DNA from: CBDCKR01 sp964572045
GTDB taxonomy: Bacteria; Gemmatimonadota; Gemmatimonadetes; Longimicrobiales; Gaopeijiaceae
Length of the DNA: 64,000 nucleotides
Assembly (NCBI GenBank): GCA_964572045.1
Contig: CAZNEI010000008.1
Location: 1-64,000, forward strand
Direction of reading: 5' to 3'
The position numbers were made by a program, and so were the translations under genes. Under the pieces are notes generated by a model. That model was not told where the DNA came from, searched no databases, and saw only the letters and a program-made list of their open reading frames with translations. Shown piece after piece: positions 35,942-45,049 of the stretch (positions are counted from its first letter, which is position 1; each line of letters opens with the position of its first letter).

Positions 35942-37134
35942 TGGATCACCTAAAGGGATTGCGGGTCGTCGACGTCACACAGAACCTCGCCGGACCTTAC
36001 TGTACGCAGATCCTCGGCGATCTCGGCGCCGACGTCGTGAAGATAGAACCGCCAACGGGAGACTCGGCGCGCGCGTGGGGACCCCCGTTCTGGACCAGCG
36101 AGAGTCCCCTTTTCCTGTCTGTCAACCGGAACAAGAGAAGCGCCCGGATCGACCTGAAGGGAGAGCGCGGCCGGGAGATCGCCTGGACGTTGATCGATCG
36201 TGCCGACGTCTTCGTGCAGTCGCTCCGTGCCGGTGTCGTCGAGTCGCTCGGGTTCGACTACGAGTCGGTCAAGGCGCGTCGGCCAGAGATCATCTACGTG
36301 TCCGTGACAGCGTACGGACAGACCGGTCCGCTCAAGAACCTACCCGGTTACGATCCCCTTATGCAGGCACAAAGCGGCATCATGTCCGTGACCGGACACC
36401 CCGAGACGGGGCCGGCCCGCGTCGGTGTTTCCATCGTGGACTTCGGCACTGGAATGTGGGCGGCCTTAGGGGCCCTGGCCGCCCTGAGCGAAAGGGCCAA
36501 GACGGGTCGGGGCTGTCACGTGACCACCGCCCTGCTCGACACCGCACTTGGATGGTTCTCGTATCACGTCATGGGGCATTGGGCCAGCGGCGTGGTGCCG
36601 GGGCCGATGGGGTCTCAATTCGGGATGATCGCTCCCTACGGTGCGTTTCCCACCCAAGACGGGCAGTTGATGATCGCTGCGGGAAACGACGCCTCGTTCG
36701 GTCGGCTGTGCATCGCTCTTGGGCTCGGGGAACTCGTGGATGATCCCCGCTACGGAAGCAACCCGTCAAGAGTCGAGAACAGGGAGGATCTCTTTCGGGT
36801 CGTGGCGAAGGTCACGCAGAGACACACGACGAGTGGGCTTTGGAGCCTGCTCGCACAACAGGCCGTTCCCGCGGCGCCCATCCAGGACGTGGCCGCAGTC
36901 GTTGCGGACCCGCAGGTTCAAGCGTCGGGCATGCTCCGTCGTGCCGACCATCCAGGGATCCCCGACTATCAGGACGTGGCTATCCCGGTTCGTTGGGATG
37001 ACGAGCGGGCACAGGTCCGAAGCGCCCCGCCGGAGGCTGGAGAGCATACAAGAGAGGTCTTGGTTGAGCTCGGATACGGGCCGGACGAGATCGACGACCT
37101 CATCGCGAAGGGGGTAGTGGCCCCCGCCGAGTGA
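35941..37134 (+). CDS. CaiB/BaiF family (family III) CoA-transferase
   Basis: 397 aa. HLKGLRVVDVTQNLAGPYCTQILGDLGADVVKIEPP is the canonical N-terminus. RNKRSARIDLKGERGREI contacts CoA, and Asp167 in SIVDFGTGMWAALGAL is the catalytic aspartate that forms the acyl-anhydride intermediate. It transfers CoA between carboxylic acids; the acid cannot be predicted. ATG at 35941 overlaps the upstream stop (TGATG); GTG at 35938 is an alternative. Coupling to a DNA-repair-like gene has no obvious metabolic logic. Confidence 0.93.
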   Translation: MDHLKGLRVVDVTQNLAGPYCTQILGDLGADVVKIEPPTGDSARAWGPPFWTSESPLFLSVNRNKRSARIDLKGERGREIAWTLIDRADVFVQSLRAGVVESLGFDYESVKARRPEIIYVSVTAYGQTGPLKNLPGYDPLMQAQSGIMSVTGHPETGPARVGVSIVDFGTGMWAALGALAALSERAKTGRGCHVTTALLDTALGWFSYHVMGHWASGVVPGPMGSQFGMIAPYGAFPTQDGQLMIAAGNDASFGRLCIALGLGELVDDPRYGSNPSRVENREDLFRVVAKVTQRHTTSGLWSLLAQQAVPAAPIQDVAAVVADPQVQASGMLRRADHPGIPDYQDVAIPVRWDDERAQVRSAPPEAGEHTREVLVELGYGPDEIDDLIAKGVVAPAE

Positions 37135-37219
37135 CCGGCGGTTCGCCTCCGAGGTCCCTCACTGTTCGGTTTCTTGGGCCTTCGTGGTCGCGCCTGCGCT
37201 CACGCAGAGCTCCGCGACG

Positions 37220-37242
37220 GCTCCGTAACGGAACTACGGAGC
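37220..37242. terminator. stem-loop between convergent CoA-transferase and symporter genes
   Basis: GCTCCGTA (37220-37227), a 7-nt loop and TACGGAGC (37235-37242) form a perfect 8-bp stem in the spacer between two convergent genes. There is no T tract, so termination efficiency is uncertain. Confidence 0.4.
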
Positions 37243-37292
37243 GCGCGGCCCGCACCTACTAGGCGCGCCGCCGGACATTGCCGAGGGACGGC

Positions 37293-38771
37293 CTAGCCAC
37301 GGACCGGTGCTTGGAGGGCTTCGTGAACGGAGTCCATCTCCTCGGCGGCCCCGTCTGGAGGCGATGTCGCGAGGCTGACGCCGATGGTGGCGGCGAACCC
37401 CACCACGAACCCCGGGATCATCTCATAGAGCTCGAAGAACCGTTCTTTGAAGAGCAGGACCCAAAGCACTGCAGCCAGGAACCCGCTCACCATCCCGGCG
37501 ATCGCCCCCGCCCGTGTCGTGCGCCGCCAGAAGAGCGAGCAGAGAACGACCGGGGTGAAGGCACTCGCAAGCCCGGACCAGGCGAAGAGCACGAACCAGA
37601 AGATGGCACGGGTTTCGGTGAGAGCAGCGGCGAGGGCCATCGCCCCGATCACCACCGTGACACCCTTTCCGTAGAGTGAGAGCCTGCGCTCGCTGACGTC
37701 AGGGCGGAAGACCTGTTGAACGATGTCCCGCACCACCGCCGAGGACGCCAAGATCAGGAGCGAGTCCACGGTCGACATGATAGCGGCGAGGACCACTACC
37801 AGGAATATCCCTGTGAAGAAAGCCGAGAAGAGGGCGCTGCTCATCACCGGAAGGATCGTCTCTTGGTCGAGGAGGCCGGGGAACAGGACACGCCCGGCCA
37901 TTCCCCCGAATACCGCCCCGAGATCAAAGACCAGAATGCAGAAAACCGCGATCTTGCCACCGTGAACGATGTCGCGTTGTCCCCGAGCCGAGATGAAGCG
38001 AGTGAGCAGCTGGGGCGAGCCCATGAACGCGAGGCCGATCGCGATGAAGCCCAACACGTCGATATAGCCCCGCAGGCTGAGGCCGGCGGGACCCATCGAT
38101 CCGAGGAGCGCCGGGTCTTGCGCTCTTAGGCCCTCGATCAGTGCCGACCACCCGCCCACCGCTGCGATGCCGACGACCGGAAGCACCGCCAAGCAGGTGA
38201 ACATCAGGACGCCTTGAAGCAGGTCACTGTAGGCCACAGCCTTGAAGCCACCCACGGTCGTGTAGTAGAGGATGACGGCCGCGCCGATCCACACACCCAG
38301 CGAATAGCCTGTATCCAGGAACGAGTTGAAGGCCTTTCCCGAAGCGGTCAGCTGGGCCGCAGTGTATGCGGTCACCATACTCACGATGATGACCATGCTG
38401 ACCAGACGGATGACGTGTCGCGTATCGCCGAATCTGGACTCGAGATAGTCGGGAACCGTAATCGAGTCGTACCGGTCGGTGTATTCTTTGAACGGGCGGG
38501 CCACATACTTCCAGGCGAGGAGCACGCCGAGGAACTCTCCCAGGACCACCCACAGGGCGTGGAAGCCGACGGCGTAGCCCATTCCGGTAAGCCCGAGGAG
38601 GAGCCAAGCGCTCTCGCCCGTAGAGTTCGAGCTAAAGGCGATGACCCAAGACGGGAGCTTCTTCTCGGCGACGTAGTACCCGGCCACACTCCCCGAAATG
38701 CGGCTCGCCCACAAGCCGAGGCCCAAGAGTACGAGGAGGTAGACGACAAGCACCCCGATGATAACGGTCAC
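37293..38771 (-). CDS. sodium/solute symporter, SSS family (PutP-like)
   Basis: 492 aa with about 13 membrane helices. Family motifs include SGSVAGYYVAEKKLPSWVIAFSSNSTGESAWLLLGLTGMGYAVG near the N-terminus, ITVPDYLESRFGD, and AAIMSTVDSLLILASSAVVRDI in the Na+-site helix. PutP carries proline, but the neighbouring aminotransferase and mmsA suggest an amino acid or beta-amino acid substrate here (inference). It is the last gene of a three-gene minus-strand run, starting 69 bp after the aminotransferase stop. Confidence 0.9.
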   Translation of the reverse strand: MTVIIGVLVVYLLVLLGLGLWASRISGSVAGYYVAEKKLPSWVIAFSSNSTGESAWLLLGLTGMGYAVGFHALWVVLGEFLGVLLAWKYVARPFKEYTDRYDSITVPDYLESRFGDTRHVIRLVSMVIIVSMVTAYTAAQLTASGKAFNSFLDTGYSLGVWIGAAVILYYTTVGGFKAVAYSDLLQGVLMFTCLAVLPVVGIAAVGGWSALIEGLRAQDPALLGSMGPAGLSLRGYIDVLGFIAIGLAFMGSPQLLTRFISARGQRDIVHGGKIAVFCILVFDLGAVFGGMAGRVLFPGLLDQETILPVMSSALFSAFFTGIFLVVVLAAIMSTVDSLLILASSAVVRDIVQQVFRPDVSERRLSLYGKGVTVVIGAMALAAALTETRAIFWFVLFAWSGLASAFTPVVLCSLFWRRTTRAGAIAGMVSGFLAAVLWVLLFKERFFELYEMIPGFVVGFAATIGVSLATSPPDGAAEEMDSVHEALQAPVRG

Positions 38772-38839
38772 CGGCTATCCTTTCACTCTCGGGGGTGGCG
38801 AGCGCGGGGACCCACGTTCCGCGGCGGCGCGCCCGCCCA

Positions 38840-40198
38840 TCAGCCGTCGTTTACGCGACGGCACGCCCGCTCCAAACGCTCCAGCCCTTCGGCGATCTCG
38901 CTCTCGGTGACGAGCAGCGAGGGTCCCATGCGGATCACGTGGCCACGGAGTCCTCCGGTCCCGACCAAGAGGCCCGCTCCCCTGGCGGCCTCCAGAAGAG
39001 CTCTCGACTTGGCCGGAGAGGCCTCCTTTGTGACCGGATCCTCCACCAGCTCCAACGCTTGCATCAGGCCCATACCCCGGACCTCGCCGATCCACCGGAA
39101 ACGCTCACGCAGCTCCAGGAGGCCTGCACGGAGCTGGTCGCCCCGCTCCTTGGCTCTGCGAGGCACGTCTGCTTCGACCATGACCTCCAGCGTAGCGTTG
39201 GTCGCCGCCATCGCCACCGGGTTCCCCCCGAAGGTCGAGATCGTCTTGGACCGCCACGAGGCCGCGATCTCCGGCCGCGTGATCGTGGCGCCCACCGGCA
39301 TCCCGTTGGCGATGCCCTTCGCCATGACCATGATGTCGGGTTCGACGCCCGAGTGCTCGATGCCAAACCAGTGTTCCCCCGTTCGACCGAACCCAGCCTG
39401 CACTTCGTCGGAGATGAACAGCCCCCCGTGGGACCGTATGACCTCAGCCGCGCGGGTGAGGTATCCCTCCGGAGGCACGATGTATCCCCCGACCCCCATG
39501 ATGGACTCGGCAATGAAGGCGGCCGGACGGCCGTTGGTGGTCGTCTGAATGACGTCTTCGAGATCCTTGACAAAGGCCTCCGTACAGCTGTCGTCGCACG
39601 GCGGTTGGCAGAACGGGCAACGATACGGGTAGGGAGTGAGCGTGTGCTTGATCCCTGGAAAGGTGGACGCCATCGGCCGCCAATCGCTGACGGCGGTGAT
39701 GTTGGTGGCCAGGAAACTGCGGCCGTGGTACGCCTGGCGGAGCGCGACGATCTCCGTGCGGCCCGTGTGGATGCAGGCCATGTGGATCGCCGTCTCGATC
39801 GCTTCGGTACCGGAGTTAGTGAAGAACGTCTGACTCAACCGGCCGGGGGCAAGCCCGGCGAGTCGCCGCGCGGCCTCCACCTGGGGCTCGGTGACGTAGA
39901 GCGTGGACGTATGGCCCAGGCGAGCCATCTGCTCCTGAGTGCGGGCCACCACCCTTGGATGGCAGTGGCCCACCGAGGTGGTCAGGATGCCACCGAAGAG
40001 GTCAAGGTACTCGCGTCCATCGGCGTCCTTGACGCGTACGCCCTCGCCCTCGACCAGCACGAGTGGCTCATCATAGAGGGGCTTGGCGCATGGAGAGACG
40101 AATCTGCGCTGGGCCTCCATGACCTCTTGGCTCTTGCTCGACGTCGCGACTCCGCTAGGCTCCATGCGCGCTTCCAGGGTGTCGTAGGGGTAGGGCAT
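38840..40198 (-). CDS. class III aminotransferase, AGXT2-like (alanine-glyoxylate / beta-aminoisobutyrate-pyruvate)
   Basis: 452 aa. It is a PLP-dependent fold-type I enzyme: DADGREYLDLFGGILTTSVGHCHPRVV, TNSGTEAIETAIHMA (phosphate cup), AYHGRSFLATN, FISDEVQAGFGRTGEHW and the Schiff-base lysine in VMAKGIANGMPVGA. The PYPYRCPFCQPPCDDSC insert with four cysteines resembles AGXT2-type enzymes. It likely converts beta-alanine or beta-aminoisobutyrate to a semialdehyde using pyruvate or glyoxylate, which mmsA upstream would then oxidise. MPYPYDTLEARMEPSG offers two ATG starts 11 codons apart. Confidence 0.9.
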   Translation of the reverse strand: MPYPYDTLEARMEPSGVATSSKSQEVMEAQRRFVSPCAKPLYDEPLVLVEGEGVRVKDADGREYLDLFGGILTTSVGHCHPRVVARTQEQMARLGHTSTLYVTEPQVEAARRLAGLAPGRLSQTFFTNSGTEAIETAIHMACIHTGRTEIVALRQAYHGRSFLATNITAVSDWRPMASTFPGIKHTLTPYPYRCPFCQPPCDDSCTEAFVKDLEDVIQTTTNGRPAAFIAESIMGVGGYIVPPEGYLTRAAEVIRSHGGLFISDEVQAGFGRTGEHWFGIEHSGVEPDIMVMAKGIANGMPVGATITRPEIAASWRSKTISTFGGNPVAMAATNATLEVMVEADVPRRAKERGDQLRAGLLELRERFRWIGEVRGMGLMQALELVEDPVTKEASPAKSRALLEAARGAGLLVGTGGLRGHVIRMGPSLLVTESEIAEGLERLERACRRVNDG

Positions 40199-40282
40199 GT
40201 GGCCGTCGGGCAGTCCGACGATCCGGCGGAGAGTTTATTGCCGGTTCAGGAGGTGCGCCAGTGCGTCTGGAACCGGTGGCGC

Positions 40283-41821
40283 TCAGGCGGTGCTGGGAAA
40301 AGCAAACGTGGCGCCCTCGCGAACGCCACTCGACGGCCAGCGCTGCGTAATCGTCTTTCGACGTGTATAAAAGCGCACTCCGTCGGGGCCGTACGCGAAA
40401 AGATCGCCGAAGAGCGAACGCTTCCACCCGCCAAAGCTATGGTACGCCACGGGTACGGGGAGGGGGACGTTGACGCCGACCATGCCGGCCTTGATGCGGT
40501 CGCCGAAAAACCGCGCGGCCTCGCCGTCGCGGGTGAAGATGCACGCTCCGTTGCCGTATTCGTGTGCGTCAGTCAGGTCCATCGCCTCCTGCATGCTCTT
40601 GGCGCGGACGACGCAGAGAACCGGACCGAAGATCTCATCGGTGTAGATCCGCATATGGGTCTTGACGTTGTCGAAGAGGCAGGCCCCGAGGAAGAAACCG
40701 TTCTCGTGACCCGGAATCTCAAGACGCCGGCCGTCCACGACCAGGTCCGCTCCCTCCTCCATGCCAAGCTCGACGTAGCCCCGGACTCGCTCGTACGCCT
40801 CACGGCTGACCAGGGGGCCCATGTCATTGCCGAGCTGGCAGCCGGCACCCACCCTCATCCGCCCGATGCGCTCCTTGAGTCCCTCGACCAACGCATCCCC
40901 GGTCTTCTCGCCGACAGCGACGACCACCGAGATCGCCATGCAGCGCTCTCCACAGGAACCGTAGGCGGCACCCATCAGGGCGTTGAGCGTGTTGTCCATG
41001 TCAGCATCGGGCAAAACGACAGCGTGGTTCTTGGCGCCGCCCAGGGCCTGGACGCGCTTTCCGTTGGCGGTGCCTGTGCGATGAACGTACTCGGCGACGG
41101 GTGTGGATCCCACGAAGCTGACAGCCTGCACCCGCGGGTCGGTGAGCAGGGTGTCAACCGCTTCCTTCCCGCCGTTCACAAGGTTCATCACCCCGTCCGG
41201 CAGCCCCGCCTCCCCCAAGAGTTCTGCGGCCAACATCGGTGCGCTTGGATCCCGCTCCGAAGGCTTCAGAACGAATGTGTTCCCGCATACCAACGCGATG
41301 GGATACATCCACATGGGCACCATCGCCGGGAAGTTGAAGGGCGTGATGCCACTGACCACGCCGATCGGTTGAAACTCCGACCAGCTGTCGATCGAGGGGC
41401 CGACATTCTTGCTATGCTCACCCTTGAGTAGCTCAGGGGCTGAGCAAGCGTACTCCACGTTCTCAAGACCGCGCTGGAGCTCGCCCGCCGCGTCCTCCAG
41501 GACCTTTCCGTGCTCCTCGCTGACTAGCCTTGCCAGGCGGTCGCGGTTCTTCTCGAGCAGCTGCTTGTAGCGGAACATGATCCGTGCCCGCTTCGCAGCG
41601 GGGGTGTCCCTCCAGGCGGGAAACGCCGCCTCGGCGACGGAGATGGCCGCTTCGACCGTCTCCTTGTCGGCCAAGGCCACTCGGCGGATGACGGCGCCCG
41701 TGGACGGATCGTAGACGGCCTGCGCGTCGCCGCTCAGGGGTGAGACGGCCCGACCGTTGATGAAGTGGCCGACGACCGGGATCGCCGTGCGCGTCTCGGG
41801 TGCTGTCATGGTGTCTGTCAT
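40283..41821 (-). CDS. mmsA: CoA-acylating methylmalonate-semialdehyde dehydrogenase
   Basis: 512 aa, a CoA-dependent aldehyde dehydrogenase of valine and beta-alanine/pyrimidine breakdown. It converts methylmalonate semialdehyde to propionyl-CoA or malonate semialdehyde to acetyl-CoA. FQPIGVVSGITPFNFPAMVPMWM is the cofactor segment typical of MmsA. VLKPSERDPSAP, FVGSTPVAEYVH and ALGGAKNHAVVLPDAD follow, with the catalytic cysteine Cys294 in GERCMAIS. It is the first gene of the mmsA, aminotransferase, symporter run. The C-terminus is slightly extended (QRWPSSGVREGATFAFPSTA). Confidence 0.95.
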   Translation of the reverse strand: MTDTMTAPETRTAIPVVGHFINGRAVSPLSGDAQAVYDPSTGAVIRRVALADKETVEAAISVAEAAFPAWRDTPAAKRARIMFRYKQLLEKNRDRLARLVSEEHGKVLEDAAGELQRGLENVEYACSAPELLKGEHSKNVGPSIDSWSEFQPIGVVSGITPFNFPAMVPMWMYPIALVCGNTFVLKPSERDPSAPMLAAELLGEAGLPDGVMNLVNGGKEAVDTLLTDPRVQAVSFVGSTPVAEYVHRTGTANGKRVQALGGAKNHAVVLPDADMDNTLNALMGAAYGSCGERCMAISVVVAVGEKTGDALVEGLKERIGRMRVGAGCQLGNDMGPLVSREAYERVRGYVELGMEEGADLVVDGRRLEIPGHENGFFLGACLFDNVKTHMRIYTDEIFGPVLCVVRAKSMQEAMDLTDAHEYGNGACIFTRDGEAARFFGDRIKAGMVGVNVPLPVPVAYHSFGGWKRSLFGDLFAYGPDGVRFYTRRKTITQRWPSSGVREGATFAFPSTA

Positions 41822-41941
41822 TTCCTGCCTACCGGCTCGAGAGCCCTTGATCGGGCCGACCTAATCTAAGGAAGCGATGCCCCGTCACAATACGCACCGG
41901 GCGCACCGCTCGTCTCGGTCCTGCGGCCCGGAGCGAGGCGC

Positions 41942-42709
41942 CTAGAGGCCTCCTCCCCTCATGCGCTCAAGGGCTTGGGTCGCGGCGCGGTGACCCGGCT
42001 CGAGCTCGAGCACCCTCTCGTACGCCTCCACAGCCGCGTCCGCCTGACCTTCGAACGTGTGGATCTGCCCCCTGAGGAGCCAGGACGGGACGGATTCGGG
42101 ATGGTGCTCGAGGTTAAGCGCAATCACGGCCAAAGCAGCGTCGGCATCATTCCGAGCCAGCACTTGCGCGACCCTCTCCAGGGAAGCGGGCCCGAAGTCG
42201 TAAGCACCCCTGCCGAAGTAGTCCTCCCGGAGCTCGTCGTAACGGGCCTTCACAGCCCCGAAACCCCCTTCGTCCGCAGCCCAGGTCAACTCCTGCACGA
42301 GCGTAACCGGTGCGGGCTTGCCCGCGTGGCAGGTTACGCAGGCCACCTCAAAGTTGCGCTCGTCGCGGTCGGCGAGTCGCGCGATGTGGTCGGCGTTGAT
42401 CGCCTCTAGCATCGCCATCATCGCTCGCGCCGTTCCCTTGGCCGGCTTCTCGTCAGAGGCAAAATCGTCGTCCGGGGAGTCAAGGTCGTCGGAGACGGTG
42501 TGACAGTGGGCGCACCCGACGCCGAGGGCATCGGAGAAGCTCCCCATGATCCCTATGAGCTGACGGCGGCTAATGTCGTCGGGCAGGAGCTGAAGGTTGC
42601 TGAAATCGTCAGGGATCCCTTGCGCGGCCACGGGGACCGCCGTAATCGCGCCGAGGAGCAAGCCGACCAATGGACTCACGCGCGCTGCAGATCTGGCGAC
42701 AATGATCAA
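41942..42709 (-). CDS. exported c-type cytochrome-like protein with two CxxCH haem sites and TPR tail
   Basis: 255 aa if started at the TTG at 42709, which has a strong GGAGGA five bases upstream and opens a signal peptide (IVARSAARVSPLVGLLLGAITAVPVAAQ). Two haem-attachment motifs are visible: CAHCH (66-70) and CVTCH (124-128). LLPDDISRRQLIGIMGSFSDALGVGC and FASDEKPAKGTARAMMAM match the small c-type family related to the photosynthetic reaction-centre cytochrome subunit. The last 70 residues form TPR-like helices (VPSWLLRGQIHTFEGQADAAVEAYERVLELEPGH). It is a periplasmic electron carrier or sensor. A longer frame from 42820 lacks an export signal. Confidence 0.84.
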   Translation of the reverse strand: MIIVARSAARVSPLVGLLLGAITAVPVAAQGIPDDFSNLQLLPDDISRRQLIGIMGSFSDALGVGCAHCHTVSDDLDSPDDDFASDEKPAKGTARAMMAMLEAINADHIARLADRDERNFEVACVTCHAGKPAPVTLVQELTWAADEGGFGAVKARYDELREDYFGRGAYDFGPASLERVAQVLARNDADAALAVIALNLEHHPESVPSWLLRGQIHTFEGQADAAVEAYERVLELEPGHRAATQALERMRGGGL

Positions 42710-42833
42710 TGGGGTCCTCCCTTCGACCGAAACCACTCCCCGAACGGGGTCCTTCCCCGTCCGGACCACGGAGATCGGCGCGTCTTGTGGCGGCCGCATC
42801 GCGCGGGGCCACGGTGCCATGGATCACGCGATC

Positions 42834-43292
42834 TCACGGCTCACCCATCTTCCGGATCACGTCGAACTCCTCCGGCGCGACCGGCTGAACGGAGAGTCTG
42901 GAGTTTTTCACAAGCACCATGCTGGTGAGCGCAGTCACCGCCTTGATGTCCCGAAGCGATACCTCTGACTCGAACTTCTTCACGAACTCGATGTCGACCA
43001 TCCACCAGCGCGGCTTGTCTTCGCTCGACTTCGGGTCATAGTACGTGCTCGTCTCGTCGAATTGGGTAAAGTCCGGGTATGCCTCCTTGATGACCCGGGC
43101 GACACCCACGACGCCGGGCGGCTTCTGCTGGCTATGGTAGTAGAGGACCTCGTCACCCTTCTTCATCGCTCGCATATGATTCCGGGCTTGGTAGTTCCGT
43201 ACACCCTCCCAGTAGGTGGTCGCGTCCCTCTTCAGGTCATCGATCGAATAGACGTGGGGCTCGCTCTTCATGAGCCAATAGGACTTCGCCAT
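42834..43292 (-). CDS. EVE (PUA-like) domain protein
   Basis: 152 aa, the normal length of the EVE family. It starts MAKSYWLMKSEPHVYSIDDL and contains WEGVRNYQARNHMRAMKKGDEVLYYHS and WWMVDIEFVKKF, all diagnostic. EVE domains bind modified bases in DNA or RNA and appear in antiphage and RNA-modification contexts; here it is free-standing next to pckA and a cytochrome gene. Confidence 0.92.
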   Translation of the reverse strand: MAKSYWLMKSEPHVYSIDDLKRDATTYWEGVRNYQARNHMRAMKKGDEVLYYHSQQKPPGVVGVARVIKEAYPDFTQFDETSTYYDPKSSEDKPRWWMVDIEFVKKFESEVSLRDIKAVTALTSMVLVKNSRLSVQPVAPEEFDVIRKMGEP

Positions 43293-43423
43293 AAGGTCCG
43301 TTCACTCGGTTGGAGGCCAACAGGTGGGGAAGAGCACCTCGCCCTGCTCGGCACGATCGTCCTCTCGTTCCACAGGGCTGGAGATTACGTGGCGGATGGG
43401 ACGATTGACAACCATAGCGGTCG

Positions 43424-45049
43424 CTACCTCGGTGCTGCCTCCCTCACACCCGCCGGCACATGCTCTTCGAAGCGGCTGAAGTTCTTCTCGAACATCGCAG
43501 CCAACCTCTTCGCGGCCGCGTCGTAGTCGACTCGGCTGGACCAAGTCAGGCGCGGGTTGAGGATTCCCTCAGGCACGCCGGGCACCTCGGCCGGAATGTG
43601 CAACCCGAACACCGAATCGGCCTCGGTGGCCACCCCCTCCAGCTCACCGGACAGCGCGGCACTCACCATCCTCCGGGTGAATGACAGTTTCATTCGGCTC
43701 CCGACGCCATATCCGCCCCCGCTCCACCCCGTGTTCACGAGCCACACGTTTGAACCGTGCTTACGAAGTCGGTTCCCAAGCATCTTCGCGTACTCGCCCG
43801 GGTGGCGGGGCAGGAATGGCGCTCCAAAACAAGCGCTGAAGGTCGCCTTGGGCTCGGTAATCCCGCGCTCGGTCCCCGCCACCTTCGCCGTGTAGCCCGA
43901 CAGGAAATGGTACATCGCCTGCTCGGGCGAGAGCTTGGAGATGGGAGGCAGCACGCCGAAGGCATCCGCCGTGAGGAATACAACGGTCTTCGGGTGTGGC
44001 CCGAGGCTCGGAACCACCGCGTTGGGAATGTAGTGAAGGGGGTAGGAAGCGCGGGTATTCTCGGTGATGCTTCCGTCGTCAAAGTCGATCTCACGCGTCG
44101 CCCCGTTCAGGATCACGTTCTCCAGGATCGTCCCAAACATCCTGGTGGCCCGATAGATTTCGGGCTCGCGCTCCGAGGACAGGTTGATCGTCTTCGCGTA
44201 GCAACCTCCTTCGAAGTTGAAGATCCCCGACTCGCCCCAGCCGTGCTCGTCGTCTCCGATAAGTGCTCGCTCCGGGTCCGCAGACAGAGTCGTCTTGCCC
44301 GTACCCGACAGGCCGAAGAACAACGCCGTGTCCCCTTCGCGTCCCAAGTTGGCCGCGCAGTGCATCGGCAATACGCCCTGGTCGGGCAACAGATAGTTCA
44401 TCACCGAGAAGATCGACTTCTTCATCTCCCCGGCGTAGCTTGAGCCCCCGATCAAGACCTGACGCTCCTTGAAGTTCACGACGATGAACGTCCCGCTCTT
44501 CAGCCCGAACTTCTGCGGATCGGCCACGTATCCCGGAGCGTGAAGCACGGTGAAGTCCGGCTCGAACCCGGCGAGCTCCTCTTCGGTGAGTCGAAGGAAC
44601 ATGTTGTAGGCGAAAAGGTTGTGCCACGCCTTGTGGTTTACCACGCGGATCCGTAGTCCGTGACCGGGGTCGGCACCAACACGGGCGTCGCGCACGAAGA
44701 GCTCCTGCTCGTTCAAGAACCCTACGACCTCTTCGCGAAGCCGATGGAAATGCTCTTCGCTTAGGGGCACGTTGACGGCGCCCCAGTCGATCGTTTCGCC
44801 GGTCACTGACTCGTTCACGGTGAATTTGTCGTCCGGCGAGCGGCCCGTGTGTGGAACCGTCTCGGCCGTGAACCCGCCCATATGCGCCAAGCGGCCCTCA
44901 CCCCTCGCCAGCGCCTGCTCGCAAAGCTCGACCGGAGAGAGGTTCCAGTGCACCGGCTTCTGCGGGTCGAGTCCGGGCACGTCTCGGCCCACACACTCCG
45001 TAGCCTGACCTCCGATCACCCGAGAGACTCCTTCGGCCTGCGTCGCCAT
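43424..45049 (-). CDS. pckA: phosphoenolpyruvate carboxykinase (ATP)
   Basis: 541 aa from the ATG at 45049 (MATQAEGVSRVIGG), chosen for GAGAGGA about 9 bp upstream. It is the ATP-dependent gluconeogenic enzyme: oxaloacetate + ATP gives PEP + CO2. RSPDDKFTV lies near residue 70. IIGGSSYAGEMKKS-like (VLIGGSSYAGEMKKSIFSVMNYLLP) holds the Mn-binding lysine region, and GLSGTGKTTLSADP is the P-loop. GDDEHGWGESGIFNFEGGCYAKTI, LTADAFGVLPPISKLSPEQAMYHFLSGYTAKVAGTE and NTGWSGGGYGVG complete the active site. It has its own upstream region with an inverted repeat. Confidence 0.96.
   Translation of the reverse strand: MATQAEGVSRVIGGQATECVGRDVPGLDPQKPVHWNLSPVELCEQALARGEGRLAHMGGFTAETVPHTGRSPDDKFTVNESVTGETIDWGAVNVPLSEEHFHRLREEVVGFLNEQELFVRDARVGADPGHGLRIRVVNHKAWHNLFAYNMFLRLTEEELAGFEPDFTVLHAPGYVADPQKFGLKSGTFIVVNFKERQVLIGGSSYAGEMKKSIFSVMNYLLPDQGVLPMHCAANLGREGDTALFFGLSGTGKTTLSADPERALIGDDEHGWGESGIFNFEGGCYAKTINLSSEREPEIYRATRMFGTILENVILNGATREIDFDDGSITENTRASYPLHYIPNAVVPSLGPHPKTVVFLTADAFGVLPPISKLSPEQAMYHFLSGYTAKVAGTERGITEPKATFSACFGAPFLPRHPGEYAKMLGNRLRKHGSNVWLVNTGWSGGGYGVGSRMKLSFTRRMVSAALSGELEGVATEADSVFGLHIPAEVPGVPEGILNPRLTWSSRVDYDAAAKRLAAMFEKNFSRFEEHVPAGVREAAPR

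Noticed and set aside
38795..41431. 878-codon plus-strand open frame over aminotransferase and mmsA
   Set aside because: Antisense shadow of two enzymes with complete catalytic motifs.
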